NCBI GenBank assembly: GCA_000727475.1
Contig: KL647290.1
Span: 883,051 to 947,050 of the forward strand
Reading direction: 5' to 3'
DNA: 64,000 nt
Source of the DNA: Sarcocystis neurona
Lineage: Eukaryota; Apicomplexa; Conoidasida; Eucoccidiorida; Sarcocystidae
This document shows positions 39,001 through 48,846 of this stretch, in pieces. Below the pieces are notes generated by a model that had not been told where the DNA came from, made no database searches, and saw nothing but the letters and a program-made list of their open reading frames with translations. Numbering within the stretch: the stretch's first letter is position 1; each line of letters starts with the position of its first letter. Both the position numbers and the translations under genes were made by a program.

Positions 39001-39810
39001 ACCCTTCACTGCTGCAGCGGAGACCTGGAAGAGATGAGGGCGTAAACTGTAAGGATGAGGCGCCTTGTAGTATTCCTGCACTTGCTCGAGGCTGTACATC
39101 GGTAAATATATGAAAGGATTGAGCGCCAACACGACCCTGCCCACGTTTGTGTATATTTGATCCCGCGAAAAGCGCACTCGCACCGTATGCAGAATTGAGG
39201 CTTCGGAAACATCTGCCAAGTCGCATACGTTGTCGATACCTGCACGAGCAGCATCAAGCAAGCCATAACGTTCACTCCGGGCGTGAACACAGAACAGATG
39301 CCGTAGTTTACATTGGCTTTACTACGAACTAGAACTTATAGCATTTGCAGCCCTCAAATGATCAAAACACTATAGGTGATTTGCCATGATTGGAGAGTCG
39401 AATCGGCATCTACACCCAGTCAACGCAAGGCGTGGGGAAGACGTCGTAGCCGATGGACCGTAGTTGCATCTCAGCCTAACACGTTCGCTCTCCCTGCACA
39501 AAGTCCGAGTATTTTTCAGCTATGTGTGAAGGGTTGTGCGAGAATAGATTAGATTTTAACAAAATCAGGAGAGGTTCACAGTACCTGCTAGTGCGCGCGC
39601 GTCAGTTATGGGCGAAACCTTTTGCATGTCTTTTTCTGAAAGAGTGACAGTGGTGAGGGCGTCTGTCGTGGTCTCATCAGTTATTTCCACCAACTGATAT
39701 ACTCCTGTGGACGCCTTGCCGACAGGCACTGCAACACCCCACACCTCAGTAGGGTGAGGAATCCAGCAGCGCTCGCAAGCCATGGTAATTCCCTTCCGCT
39801 GCGAACTCAT
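10243..39810 (-). CDS. Unconventional myosin with MyTH4-FERM tail
   Basis: An actin-based motor, predicted to move cargo or membrane along actin filaments. At least 27 exons on the minus strand encode roughly 2,200 residues: SH3-like start, motor, IQ neck, long helical tail, MyTH4 domain and FERM lobes, in the order seen in class VII/X/XV myosins. In Apicomplexa, MyTH4-tailed myosins include Toxoplasma MyoG, so this is best read as an orthologue or relative of that group, but I cannot confirm the class. Two starts are possible: 39810, or 39783, whose context ACCATGG is better. The motor splice phases all fit. Three tail joins do not yet fit: IQ exon to 29574, 24754 to 24622, and F3 to 11095. 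The stop at 10243 is the most tentative part. It diverges from the hydrolase gene at 43238, with 3.4 kb between them. Confidence 0.88.
13355..13512. repeat. 79-bp tandem duplication
   Basis: ACAGTTCACYCTTGCAYTAT begins copies at 13355 and 13434. Both copies include GATATACATGCTG and GCAAGAGCG and differ at scattered bases. The duplication lies in the intron between the F2 and F3 exons of the myosin. Confidence 0.85.
14208..14260. repeat. (TATATG)n microsatellite
   Basis: Alternating TATATACATATATATATG sequence lies just downstream (on the minus strand) of the F2b exon, inside the myosin. Confidence 0.8.
18744..19397 (-). other. MyTH4 domain exon of the myosin
   Basis: A 654-base exon (218 codons, phase 0 at both ends) lies between TTTTACAG and CAG|GTAAGG. 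It contains the MyTH4 signature [18 protein letters not shown], then a helix ([12 protein letters not shown]) and [16 protein letters not shown], which match the conserved helices of MyTH4 domains. Known MyTH4 domains bind microtubules or cargo tails together with the FERM domain that follows. The end of the exon is Gln/Ala-rich and poorly conserved. This exon is what separates the gene from ordinary class XIV gliding myosins. Confidence 0.9.
19398..21690 (-). other. Long repeat-filled intron of the myosin
   Basis: This 2.3-kb stretch separates the last helical-tail exon from the MyTH4 exon, and the flanking exons are in phase 0. It holds TA/TG-rich microsatellites at about 19540-19612 and 21503-21532, plus the tandem array at 20081-20458. 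No conserved peptide is seen in it. Confidence 0.7.
20081..20458. repeat. Three-unit degenerate tandem array, about 125 bp
   Basis: Units start at 20081, 20203 and 20331 (spacing 122 and 128). Each begins with a GGnnnGCGGTAGACAYTGACGCAG-like block. Each then has a microsatellite-like middle (CACAYATACAT) and ends with a CAAGCCCAGG/CAAGTCCAAG block. Units are clearly diverged from one another. Confidence 0.75.
24365..24500. repeat. TA-rich microsatellite cluster
   Basis: Two runs of alternating TA (about 24367-24386 and 24465-24490) are joined by TGTA-type sequence. They lie in an intron of the myosin, immediately downstream of the exon ending at 24502 on the minus strand. Confidence 0.85.
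27008..27040. repeat. (TG)n microsatellite
   Basis: A pure GT/TG run of 33 bases in a myosin intron, between the exons at 26555-26677 and 27483-27645. Confidence 0.97.
32175..32372. repeat. 99-bp tandem duplication in a myosin intron
   Basis: TCTGGTTGTATCGATGCGGC begins copies at 32175 and 32274. Both run through ATAATACGGTGTTGCAGCC and CTCACTCCCTCATGTCGTAG, with few differences. The block lies in the intron between exons 31913-32059 and 32781-33034. The unit is a multiple of three, so long frames stay open through both copies on both strands; this is not evidence of coding. Confidence 0.9.
33150..33178. repeat. Perfect inverted repeat, 13-bp arms, 3-base loop
   Basis: GATCTGTCACACT, then CAA, then AGTGTGACAGATC: a perfect hairpin in either strand. 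It lies in the myosin intron between exons 33667-33778 and 32781-33034, about 115 bases upstream (minus strand) of the acceptor of the second exon. Confidence 0.95.
36143..39810 (-). other. Myosin motor, N-terminal half (5 exons)
   Basis: Exons are 39585-39810, 38952-39239, 37861-38190, 36854-37105 and 36143-36273, all phase-compatible. The first encodes the SH3-like subdomain ([15 protein letters not shown]). The second starts with [18 protein letters not shown] and continues through [14 protein letters not shown] to the P-loop. The ATP-binding P-loop GESGAGKT is completed only after splicing of exons 2 and 3. Exon 3 then has switch I (NPNSSRFGK) and an enlarged loop 1 of about 45 Gly/Ser/Arg-rich residues. 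Exons 4 and 5 carry the [11 protein letters not shown] and [11 protein letters not shown] motifs. All nucleotide-contact residues I can check are intact, so the motor should be an active ATPase. Confidence 0.93.
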
Positions 39811-42800
39811 TCACACCCGTACTACTACTCCCAGGTTTGGAACACGCTGTGTGACGGTGTGTTACTCCCAGACGTTGCTATGAGGTTCTTCGCGTAACGT
39901 AATCGGCTCAGCTTGCAACAAGAGGCTGTTCATGGTGTGGACGTGCGGAAAAACATCGAATCTCCATGTGCTGGTTGTTCAGTCATAACACCTACGGCTT
40001 TTGCTGGAATTGCTAATACGTAGGTAACCCTATATCTGAACAGAAATCAGTCGGAACCGCACTGACGACCGCGTTGCGTATCGTCACAAAAATTCTAAAA
40101 AATCCCCACGCATTCACCCATGGTGCCACCAAGTTCGCTGAAACTGCTCTGCTATTGCACTTAAGGCGCCGGCAGGTTGCAAGTGGAACCGTCGAGTACA
40201 CTCAGTTGTACCTACGACAGACTGGGGAAAATATATATTTGTACAAACATGGCGCTCTCGGCTAGGGTAGAAGATGTGCTTCTGCGCCGAGCACCACATT
40301 GGCAGTTGCGCGTTTGTGCCCCAAATGCAGACGTCAGGCTGTTGACTTTTTGGCCGCCTCCGAGATTATTACACTGAAAAAGAATCGTCAACCCCACACT
40401 TTGGAACTGAGTGTCTATAAGCGCTTCCACAAACCAACCTGTGAACAACACCCTCATGCCAAATACAGCAAAAGAAGACTACCAACAGTCTGACTCACGG
40501 GTGCAAACGATGTGCGGTGCGAGAACAGATGTAGATAATTCAGTACAAACAAGAAGCGACTGACAAGTGCGTGTATGCGAAACAGGATTGCGTCCTGCTT
40601 GCACGTGAGTGACGGGCGTGTCCACGTGTCACAATCCTCGAACGGACTTGGGTTCAGTGCATATGGTAACTGCTGTCTTGTAGGGTTGGAGAGGATTTCA
40701 GCGCCTTCCAGTGCGTGCAAGCAGGAGGAAGGAGGCGGTTACCGGGACAAAGGCGAGCTAAACAGATATTTTTCAGACGGATTATACGTCGCTTCAAGTT
40801 TATACCTGCCCCCCGGTGTAGCGGAAAAGCCATGGATAGCAATAAAGGTATGGCGGTCGGCGGCGCAGTTCTTTTGTTAGGGACGAAAGTGAGAGAGTAA
40901 GCTGTTACGCTGCTTCAGACTGTAGTCAGTCTGAGACCACCAGCTATCGCGGATTTAGACACATCATCACCACTCAAGCTGCACCGTCTACAAAAAAGAG
41001 GTCAATTCCGCAACATCTTTATAATGGGTCTGCAGCATGATCTATCAGGTTTTGGTCGAAATCCTATCAACGCACTCGTGTTGCAGCTGATGTATGAAGC
41101 GGTATACACAAAAGCGTATGAATACGTGTTCGCGCGTAACACACGTTGGACCAGCAAGAAGAGAATCTCCCGTTCTTATTTGTTGACTCGAGTTATTCAA
41201 AAGTATTACGCGCGTATTCTTCCAGAAGTCAACGTGCTTCATAGCACGCAAGACACTCGTGCGAGCCAGCGCACTCGATTCCTGGAACATGACAGAAAAG
41301 CAAAGTGAAACAGACTTATAAATGGCGCCGAGGGCGCATGCTGACAGTTTAAACTTTCTATCGCCTTTACTCCGAAGGAGACGAATCCAGGGAAAGGCGC
41401 GTTCGCTGCAGTAAAATTGCGGATCTGCTGCTTTTGGAGTAATAGACGATAACACTTGAGACGGGTGAGTCCGTGTTCGGACCTCAAGCGCGACTCAATT
41501 AGATGTGCGACAAAAATCCCATTTGCACCGTGATCCAGAGACACTGTTCCAAAGAGTATTCTCTTTGGAAGTCACTCGAGCGTGGTTCGTTCGAGCAGCC
41601 GTGCTACCCGTATTTCGTGTCGGCTCGACAAGCTTCATTCAGCGGTGCAGGGGCCACCGGTAGGGCAAGCCGCTGCCGGAGGCAACAGCAGGAAATCCCA
41701 GCAGCAGCATCAGCGGCGACGGCATGTCTCGATTGCGGTGGCACAAGTCTCAGCGTGGCATCACAACGGCAGTGGTTGCGAGGGAGGCAGTGAAACGGGG
41801 GGTAGTGAATTTTTTCCCAGTGAGTGGGATGATCATCCCAGCGTGTTTACAAATGTCGCTGAGTGGTTGGCGTTTCCCGCTGAGCCACACCAGCGAGAAA
41901 TACAAAAATTTTGACAGTTCGAGAATTTCTGACGCAGACGCCAACAGTTGCTGGTGCAACCTCACTACAAGCATTCGAATCTGGTCGTCCAATATGTTGT
42001 TTCCCTAACATTTAACGTTAACCGTGGGATAGGGGAAACGCATCACGGACGTGCTTTAGCACAAGTACTAGCGTTCTGTGATCTACTTACTCGACCCAGG
42101 TGTATCCACCACAAAAGAGGTAGTAAAATGGTTCAGGAATTCATCGACCGAATCAAGCTGTGAAGGGTGACCCCCACGGGAGTGGATCCTTTTACTTCTA
42201 GATTGTCAACTCAGGAATAGGGACTGCGGACCACACTTAGTAGACGGAGGCTGGACGCTCCGTCTCAGCTCCATGGGAAATGCGGTGAAGCAAGAGGCGC
42301 GTTAGTGCTCTGCTTGCTAACGCCCTAGTAGAGCAGTGCTCCCTTTTTGTTGTTGTTCTGCAGGTACACGTTTGTTTTTCGGTATAATAGTACGTCGCGC
42401 ATAAGTAACGGCTTTACCACTCAAATGTGATAGCACCCCCGCGCCGCGCCGCGTGCGGCTGCATCCCGTCTTCATTTGCATCACGTTGCAAGACGATGAC
42501 AAACTTCGCCATTTTGCGGGGTATTAAGGTGAAGACTAGGTGGCTGTTATCGTGCAAGATTGTATCTTCATAGAGTACTGGGGCACCGCATATCTACGCA
42601 GCTAGCTGTTGCACGTTGGAAACGCCCTTTCTGCTACACAGCTAACGTTTTTTGGAATGCACCTCTGCATGGCTCAGTGCAAACAGGATGCATCTTCAGT
42701 GAATCTTATGAACAAGAGGGAGCAGGAGACTTCGTCTATCAAGGCCGTGGAGAGGGCGCCGCATCTCCCGAAGTTCCCGCCTTTGATGTCAGCTCGAGCA

Positions 42801-43237
42801 AGGCTCTGAAGTGGTACAACGGGAGCTTGTGAATGCCGTTGGCCGCGCACGAGCTGGCTCACAGCAGCGCAACTGTCAACTGTCTGTGTACCGTTTTACT
42901 AGTGTGTGCAGCTGGTGTGTTTGTTCATGGCCATTTTGTTGCACGGCGTATCCACAGGTTCGCGGTGCAGTAATGCCGGAGTACTGCAGCGAAACGATTT
43001 TATAAGTTCCGTGGTCTTGAGAAGCTTTTAAAGGAAGCTTTCTGTGGTCTGTGTGGACGAGGAGAATACCCTCTTCCGCCGCCTTCGTTGGTGGGTTGCA
43101 CCAGCCTTTGACAACAAGCTTGCATGGAGTTGTTTTGTACAGCGGTGTACTTGACACGCGCGCCTTCTTTGATCGCCGGTCTTTGTCTATCAAGACTCCC
43201 TACCCCGCTGTACTGAAAATAATATCAGATGTATAAA
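39811..43237. other. Divergent spacer between myosin and hydrolase, no gene supported
   Basis: The start codons of two diverging genes bound this 3.4-kb stretch, so both promoters and 5' untranslated exons should be here. It is poorer in microsatellites than the myosin introns. Frames up to about 136 codons occur (for example 41045-41455 minus), but none shows a recognised domain. I see no TATA box that I would trust. Confidence 0.55.
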
Positions 43238-46200
43238 ATGGGTCAGGCACTCCGCAGCCTTGTGTTTAGGCCCCCCGTCCCAGCGACCTACTTAAGCAAC
43301 AACCATTTTCGGTGGCTCCCCACGAGAGGCGGATCAGTTATCCCTGCCGTATATCTTCAGAGGTAAGCGCCTTGCAGCCAGCTGCTGACGTCACTGGTGT
43401 ACGGGCATATAGACAGACGTATATCGTAAGTATGGCTGTCGCCGCACAGGTCTTCCCCTCCAGGCTTGCAGACCCAGCACAGTGGTTCTTGACGCGTGGC
43501 CAGCTTGCGCCAAGATTTTTCTGTGAGGAGAGGCTCTTGTGAGCTTCACTGTCGCACTGTTCCTGGTGCAGGAATTCCTCTCTCATCGTCTTGTACAGCC
43601 ACGGAAATGCGGAGGATCTCGGATTCGTGCTCCCTTATGCGAGACGCTGCGCCGACGTCTGGGGAGTCAGTTTCTTCTGCTACGAATACACAGGTGCTTG
43701 GCATACACTACGTGTAGTGTCCTCAGAAAGAAATAGTGCGCCTACGCGGGCCGAGGTACCCTTGTCACGTACTCTACCTTGTCCTTGCCTTTGTCCGCCG
43801 TTGACGACAACATTTGTCACCGCCACTCCGCGTGCTTAAAGTATACATCCAGTTGACCCGTTACATGTGCGGGCCTATCTGCCGGATCGTGTTCGTCGTT
43901 CTTCAACGCGGCTGACTTCTGTTCCAGACATTAGCGAGTGTATCTACGGCACCTTTGTACCTGATTTCGACTGGGACGGCAAAACTCTCCTTTTAGACAT
44001 TCTTCGGGATCTCACGGATACGGTGTGCACCCGCAGGCCGTTCCTTTTATGCAGGGTTTAATTTGTCACTCAAAAATATACGTTTCTGCAGTTCTTTCTG
44101 CTGCGCCTCACAGGCTACGGCTTGAGCTCTGGAGGATGCGCCAGCGAGGAGCACCTCTACTCAGATGTGGAGGCAGCGTACCACTACGTGGTTGAAACGC
44201 TGCAGTACTCCCCATCTAACATAATCCTATTTGGGAAGAGTCTCGGTTCCATCCCTGCAACGCACATGGCATCGCTCAAGTGTGGCATTGCCGCCCTCGT
44301 GCTTCAGAGTGGTGCGTAACGTTTCTAATCTTATTGAAGTAGGGGCGCAGCCTCGCCACGTAGAAAAGGTGTTTGAGTCACAAGGGACGTGCAGCCTGGG
44401 AGATGTTGAAGTCCAGTGGACACTGCCGAGTCAAGGAGAAAGGCGTCTCAGGGTCGTACGTACGGCACAGCAGAATGGTCTGCCGTGAGCAGTATATATT
44501 TAGCCAAAGTCAGCTTTTTGCAGTGATTCTATCCATAGTATTCACATGTGTGCTCTACGTTTTCCTTTCTAGCAGTCAAACGTACGTTTAAAGTGTTTAA
44601 GAAGAAAAGCGTGCACAGCCTCATATGTACCAATGCATGTGCTAACTGGTGATTATTTTTGTATACCTTGAGGCGACGTACGGTCTCACGCGATCATATC
44701 TATTTAGACGGTGATTGAGAAAGGCCAAGATCCGTACTTACGTATGAATGCGTGGCTTCTTATGCACCAGCCATCGTAGATTTGGGTTCATACGTGTAAG
44801 CGTATCGGTGCAGTTGAACACGCTGTGCCCGTGCAGGGTGTGGGTTGGCTGCACACTGTGGAGATGCGTGAAAGCCGGGGACACACATTGTGTGCTTTTC
44901 GATTGCAAGACAATGAACGTTCTAAAGCGCAAGTGTACTGAACACGGTCTGCAGATGGCGTTGCAGTGTACAGACATGGGAACGCGTGCTGTGAGCTATG
45001 CGGGTTTGTGACAACATCCGCTATCGAACAGGGGACCAAGGACAACAAGCAACCTGCTCTGAACACGTGTGTACCGGAAAAATATCTGTTTTCTTTTTCG
45101 AGTTGCTGAACAGGACTGGCATCGATTTTCCGCATAAAACTTCCCCATATTCCAGGAAAATACCCCGGCGACATGGGTTGCAACATCGACAAAATTGGCC
45201 GTGTGAAGTGCCCTGTCTTGATCGTACACGGCAGCGACGACACGTTGTGTACTCTTTCGCATGCAAAAGTAAGCTGTTCCCTGTTTGGTAGACGGCATGT
45301 TCCGTTCAGGATGATGTATGGATCGACGCACACATTTCTCGCAGAAGTGTGCTTCGGTGTACGCCTGCTCAAGACACGCACGTTCGACTACCTTCAGAGC
45401 CCCTGCAGACATGCAGAGAGGTTACTTAGATGGTCATACGTGAACGCTGTGAACGTCATTGTTGCAGGGAGTATTCCCACTTATAGGGAAAGGGTCTGGG
45501 AGTGTAGACTGTTTTCACGAACTGGAGAAGCTTCGGTCTTACCAGTTTGTATTGATATATTTTTTATGTGCGTGGAAACCTATGGGTCTGAAGTTGATGT
45601 GGAGACATGGTCTTCAACACAGTAGCTATCTCTTTGATGGTGCGTAACGCATATAGCCACCTGCGTTATTGTGGAAGAGGATGCTTTTCAGGGAAGACGG
45701 CGCAGACTTGACAGCAAGATGTAGTGTAGTCGTAGGGCGGCTGTGCAGGCGAATTGAAGAGGCCGAAGAAGTTAGAAATTTGAATCAATCAGTAATTGAC
45801 CTCTAAGGGCACTCCGCATGAGCCATTTTGTGCAAAAGGATGAAGCGGGCGCACACACCAATACAGGCTGCCCTCGTCTACGTACGTGCATTGATGACGT
45901 GCTGTCGTACTGTCTCTCTTGGCGTTTCCCTTACCAGCTCGCATATTCAACTTCCGCTTCTTCTCCTTTCGTACAGGCTCTTGCGTCGAAGCACGCAGGA
46001 ATTACTGTCGCGTGTTTTATAGAAGGCGCCGGTCACAATGACCTGGACTGGCCACCATACGTGGCACAAGTGGATGTCGCAGTGACAGCCTTTCTACGAC
46101 GAATATCTAAGCTTGTTCAAGCCCAAGACGCGTGTACCAGGCACAGTCTGAAAGCGTCTGCTGTCGCTGAAGCTGCTGCTTTTACAGATGACATCAGGCA

Positions 46201-46369
46201 CACAAAAGCGGCATATCAAGCAAGATACATGAATCGGAATCCTCGGAATTTCTGTTCATCTTCTTTTGTGCGGCAGGCCCTTCCTTTTGTTCCAGTTGCT
46301 GCTCGCAGTGAAGCTGCTAGCGACTATCTTGTTGCCCGGAGTGGTGCCACAGGATCAGCCTTGTGCTGA
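43238..46369 (+). CDS. ABHD17-like alpha/beta-hydrolase (putative protein depalmitoylase)
   Basis: A serine hydrolase of the ABHD17 group, whose animal members remove palmitate from membrane proteins. Exons are 43238-43362, 43572-43693, 44114-44311, 45156-45268 and 45977-46369; all phases fit, giving 316 residues. It starts MGQALRSLVF, a good N-myristoylation signal. Then come HFRWLPTRGGSVIPAVYLQ and VLYSHGNAEDLG (oxyanion loop), the nucleophile elbow FGKSLGS, the acid loop VLIVHGSDD and the catalytic His in GAGHND. The three catalytic residues are on exons 3, 4 and 5. Animal ABHD17 proteins have an N-terminal Cys cluster; none is visible here. Relatives have about 20 more residues after LQSG, so either an exon in 44312-45155 is missed or the cap is shortened. 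About 85 extra C-terminal residues are low-complexity. Confidence 0.85.
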
Positions 46370-48846
46370 AGGCGACGGCATCTGGTTGTTTTGTTGGAAG
46401 GAAACGCTGCAGCAGGCTTGCATACTGGGGGGGCCACAGCGGTTTGTAGCTGTTGCGTCAAGAGCGTGAACGCTCTTGAGGGGGCTATCCTGTGGCCCGG
46501 GATCCGACTCCTGCAGTTTCACCACCCGTCTCTGCATCCGGTGGGGGGGTGGATCGTTGCTTCTCTGGATACGAATTCGTACTGTTCTTCCGCTTTCGCG
46601 ACAGCGTATTCGTCTGGCAGTGCTGGCTTACCCGCTTCAACGCCATCCTGCTCACGTGAAGAAACAGGCCTCACAATGATGTCCGTTTTTTCTAAACGTG
46701 CCAGCTGCGACAATGGATGCATTGCAGTCAACTGGCTCTAAACATTTTGGAAGGCACCAACGTCCCGCTACACGAGTGTGGTCTTAATGCAATCGAGGGG
46801 CTCGTCGATATACCAGGCTTGCACTCTTTGTGTGGATTACGGGGGGAAACAAGGTTGTGTCACACGATCGGTGACGTGTAAACGAGCCGAAAGGGACCGT
46901 TAATTACGCAGTTCCAGCGAGCTGTCCGGTATCCGGAAAGCCGGCTTTCGCTACACATATCGCCGCTCTTTCCCCTAGTGTAACAGCACGCGAACGTGCG
47001 TATGCAGCGCACTTCGCGTAATACGCATGGAGGATCGGCAGTTTTTCTTGTGACCTGACACGTACTCAATGAAGTCATTTTCTGCTCTGAAAACGTCTCC
47101 ACGGACCGTTCATTACGCAGTTGCAGCGAGCTGTTCTGTATCCGGAAAGCCGGCTTTCGCTACACGTATCGCCGCTCTTTCTCCTAGTGTAACAGTACGC
47201 GAACGTGCGTATGCAGCGCACTTCGCGTAATACGCATGGAGGATCGGCAGGTTTCCTTGTGACCTGACACGTACTCAATGAAGTCATTTTTTGCTCTGAA
47301 AACGTCTCCACACGATTCATGTCTCCCTTGCTCTGGGGAGATACACTTTTTTATTACGCACTCAATCTCAAATGAAGACGAAGATCGTGGCTGTGATGAC
47401 TGGTTTCGTAATTACAGGCGAAAGGATGATCTGTGTTGATTCAGTCGAGATGTTTTTCAAAAGGCGCGAGCAGCAGAAGAGCTTTCACTCGCGTACCGAG
47501 CGCCCGACCAGATATACACCATCATTCTCTGGCTGTTTCCACGTGCGCTGGGTCAGTGTGTTTAATTTGGTCGTTGAGTGCAAAGAGCAGCTTCACAGGT
47601 GCATACGCGTTTACGTCTGCTTCACGGACTGTAACGCTGCACACGTGCACGGGGAACGTTGTATCTTTCAGGATTCCGTGAGTTGTTCTTGATGTAGAAA
47701 TAGTATCTACATCCACAAATGAAGACTCGCTTCTTTAAAATTTCTTCAAAACGTCACCGTCAAACCGGGAAGGAACGAAAAAACGACAGCAATGGGTACA
47801 TTACGGTCTTCGCAAACAACAATGTCAGTTGAATTGATGTGTTCATCTACGATAACTGTACAGGAGTACGGCTCGTTCCACTGCTCTGACGTTTAAAAGG
47901 AAGCGTACGCACTGCCAGGTCTCTTGACACAGTAGTATTTAAACCTGAGTGGAACTTGTTTGACTTGTAGAAAGCAGTGAACCCAACTCGTCTAACTCAA
48001 TAAACGCAATGAATAAAGCAGGACGTAATAAAAAGGAAATTAATACAATTCTTTCAACAGTCCCTTTAGCCGGTGCGCAGTAGGACTGCGCGACACTTGT
48101 GATAAACAGGTGAGACGATACGAAGTACAAGGTAGCTAGTGAGGGTGAGACAGTAAACATGATTGGAAAGTATTACGCGCCGTCCTCGTACGGGCGGCCT
48201 TTATTGTTACTCGTCTTCAGCGTTGTACAGGGTAAACGCTGACGTATCATCGGCTGCTTGAAATGACGTACGTGAGTGGCTTCGTTTACGCCCCATTTCA
48301 CCAACCGAACATTCCGAGCACGCGGTGTGTGCCTCCGCCCCACTGCAAGTAGTTAACACTGTCCAGCGTCCCTGCGAACACACGTAGCATCACGACAACG
48401 CAGTTGTCTGATTACACAACAGCGCGCCTCAAAATGTGGCATAAGCGCCACTGTGACGGTGTGACGTACGCAGGACCGTCATCAGGGAAACACTGTGGTT
48501 GCCTTCAACGATATAGCCACGTTCCCTGAATGCAATGGAAGGCAGGGTGGAGTCTGAAATTCCACCTGGATGCAAGGCGACAAATCCTCACTGCTACGCA
48601 CCTAACACCCACCCATTCAGAAGCAACGGGGTGCACTCACCATAAACAGCATTCTACGGTCACCTACAACGTGAGAAATCTCGCGCGCATGTGCAGCCTC
48701 ATACGGGTGTCTCTTCGAAAAGGCGTACTGACACAACGGTTACAGCGCTTTCATGCAAACAACCGAAATAGAAAACTGTGCGCTGCTGGGCGTCTGACCG
48801 GTAACGCACGCTCTGACGCTGCCAGGCGAGTTCAGAGAACTTACTC
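46370..48846. other. Convergent intergenic region with a tandem duplication
   Basis: The stretch lies between the 3' ends of the hydrolase (plus) and SmG (minus). It contains the 209-bp duplication at 46894-47311. A 116-codon plus frame at 46391-46741 directly follows the hydrolase stop and could be 3' untranslated sequence. No recognised domain is seen. Confidence 0.6.
46894..47311. repeat. 209-bp tandem duplication, two copies
   Basis: GGACCGTTMATTACGCAGTT begins copies at 46894 and 47103; AACGTCTCC ends them at 47100 and 47309. Only about ten substitutions separate them, with no obvious indels, so the duplication is recent. Frames of 80 and 81 codons on the minus strand run through each copy and differ at a few positions. 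Neither resembles a known protein. Confidence 0.93.
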
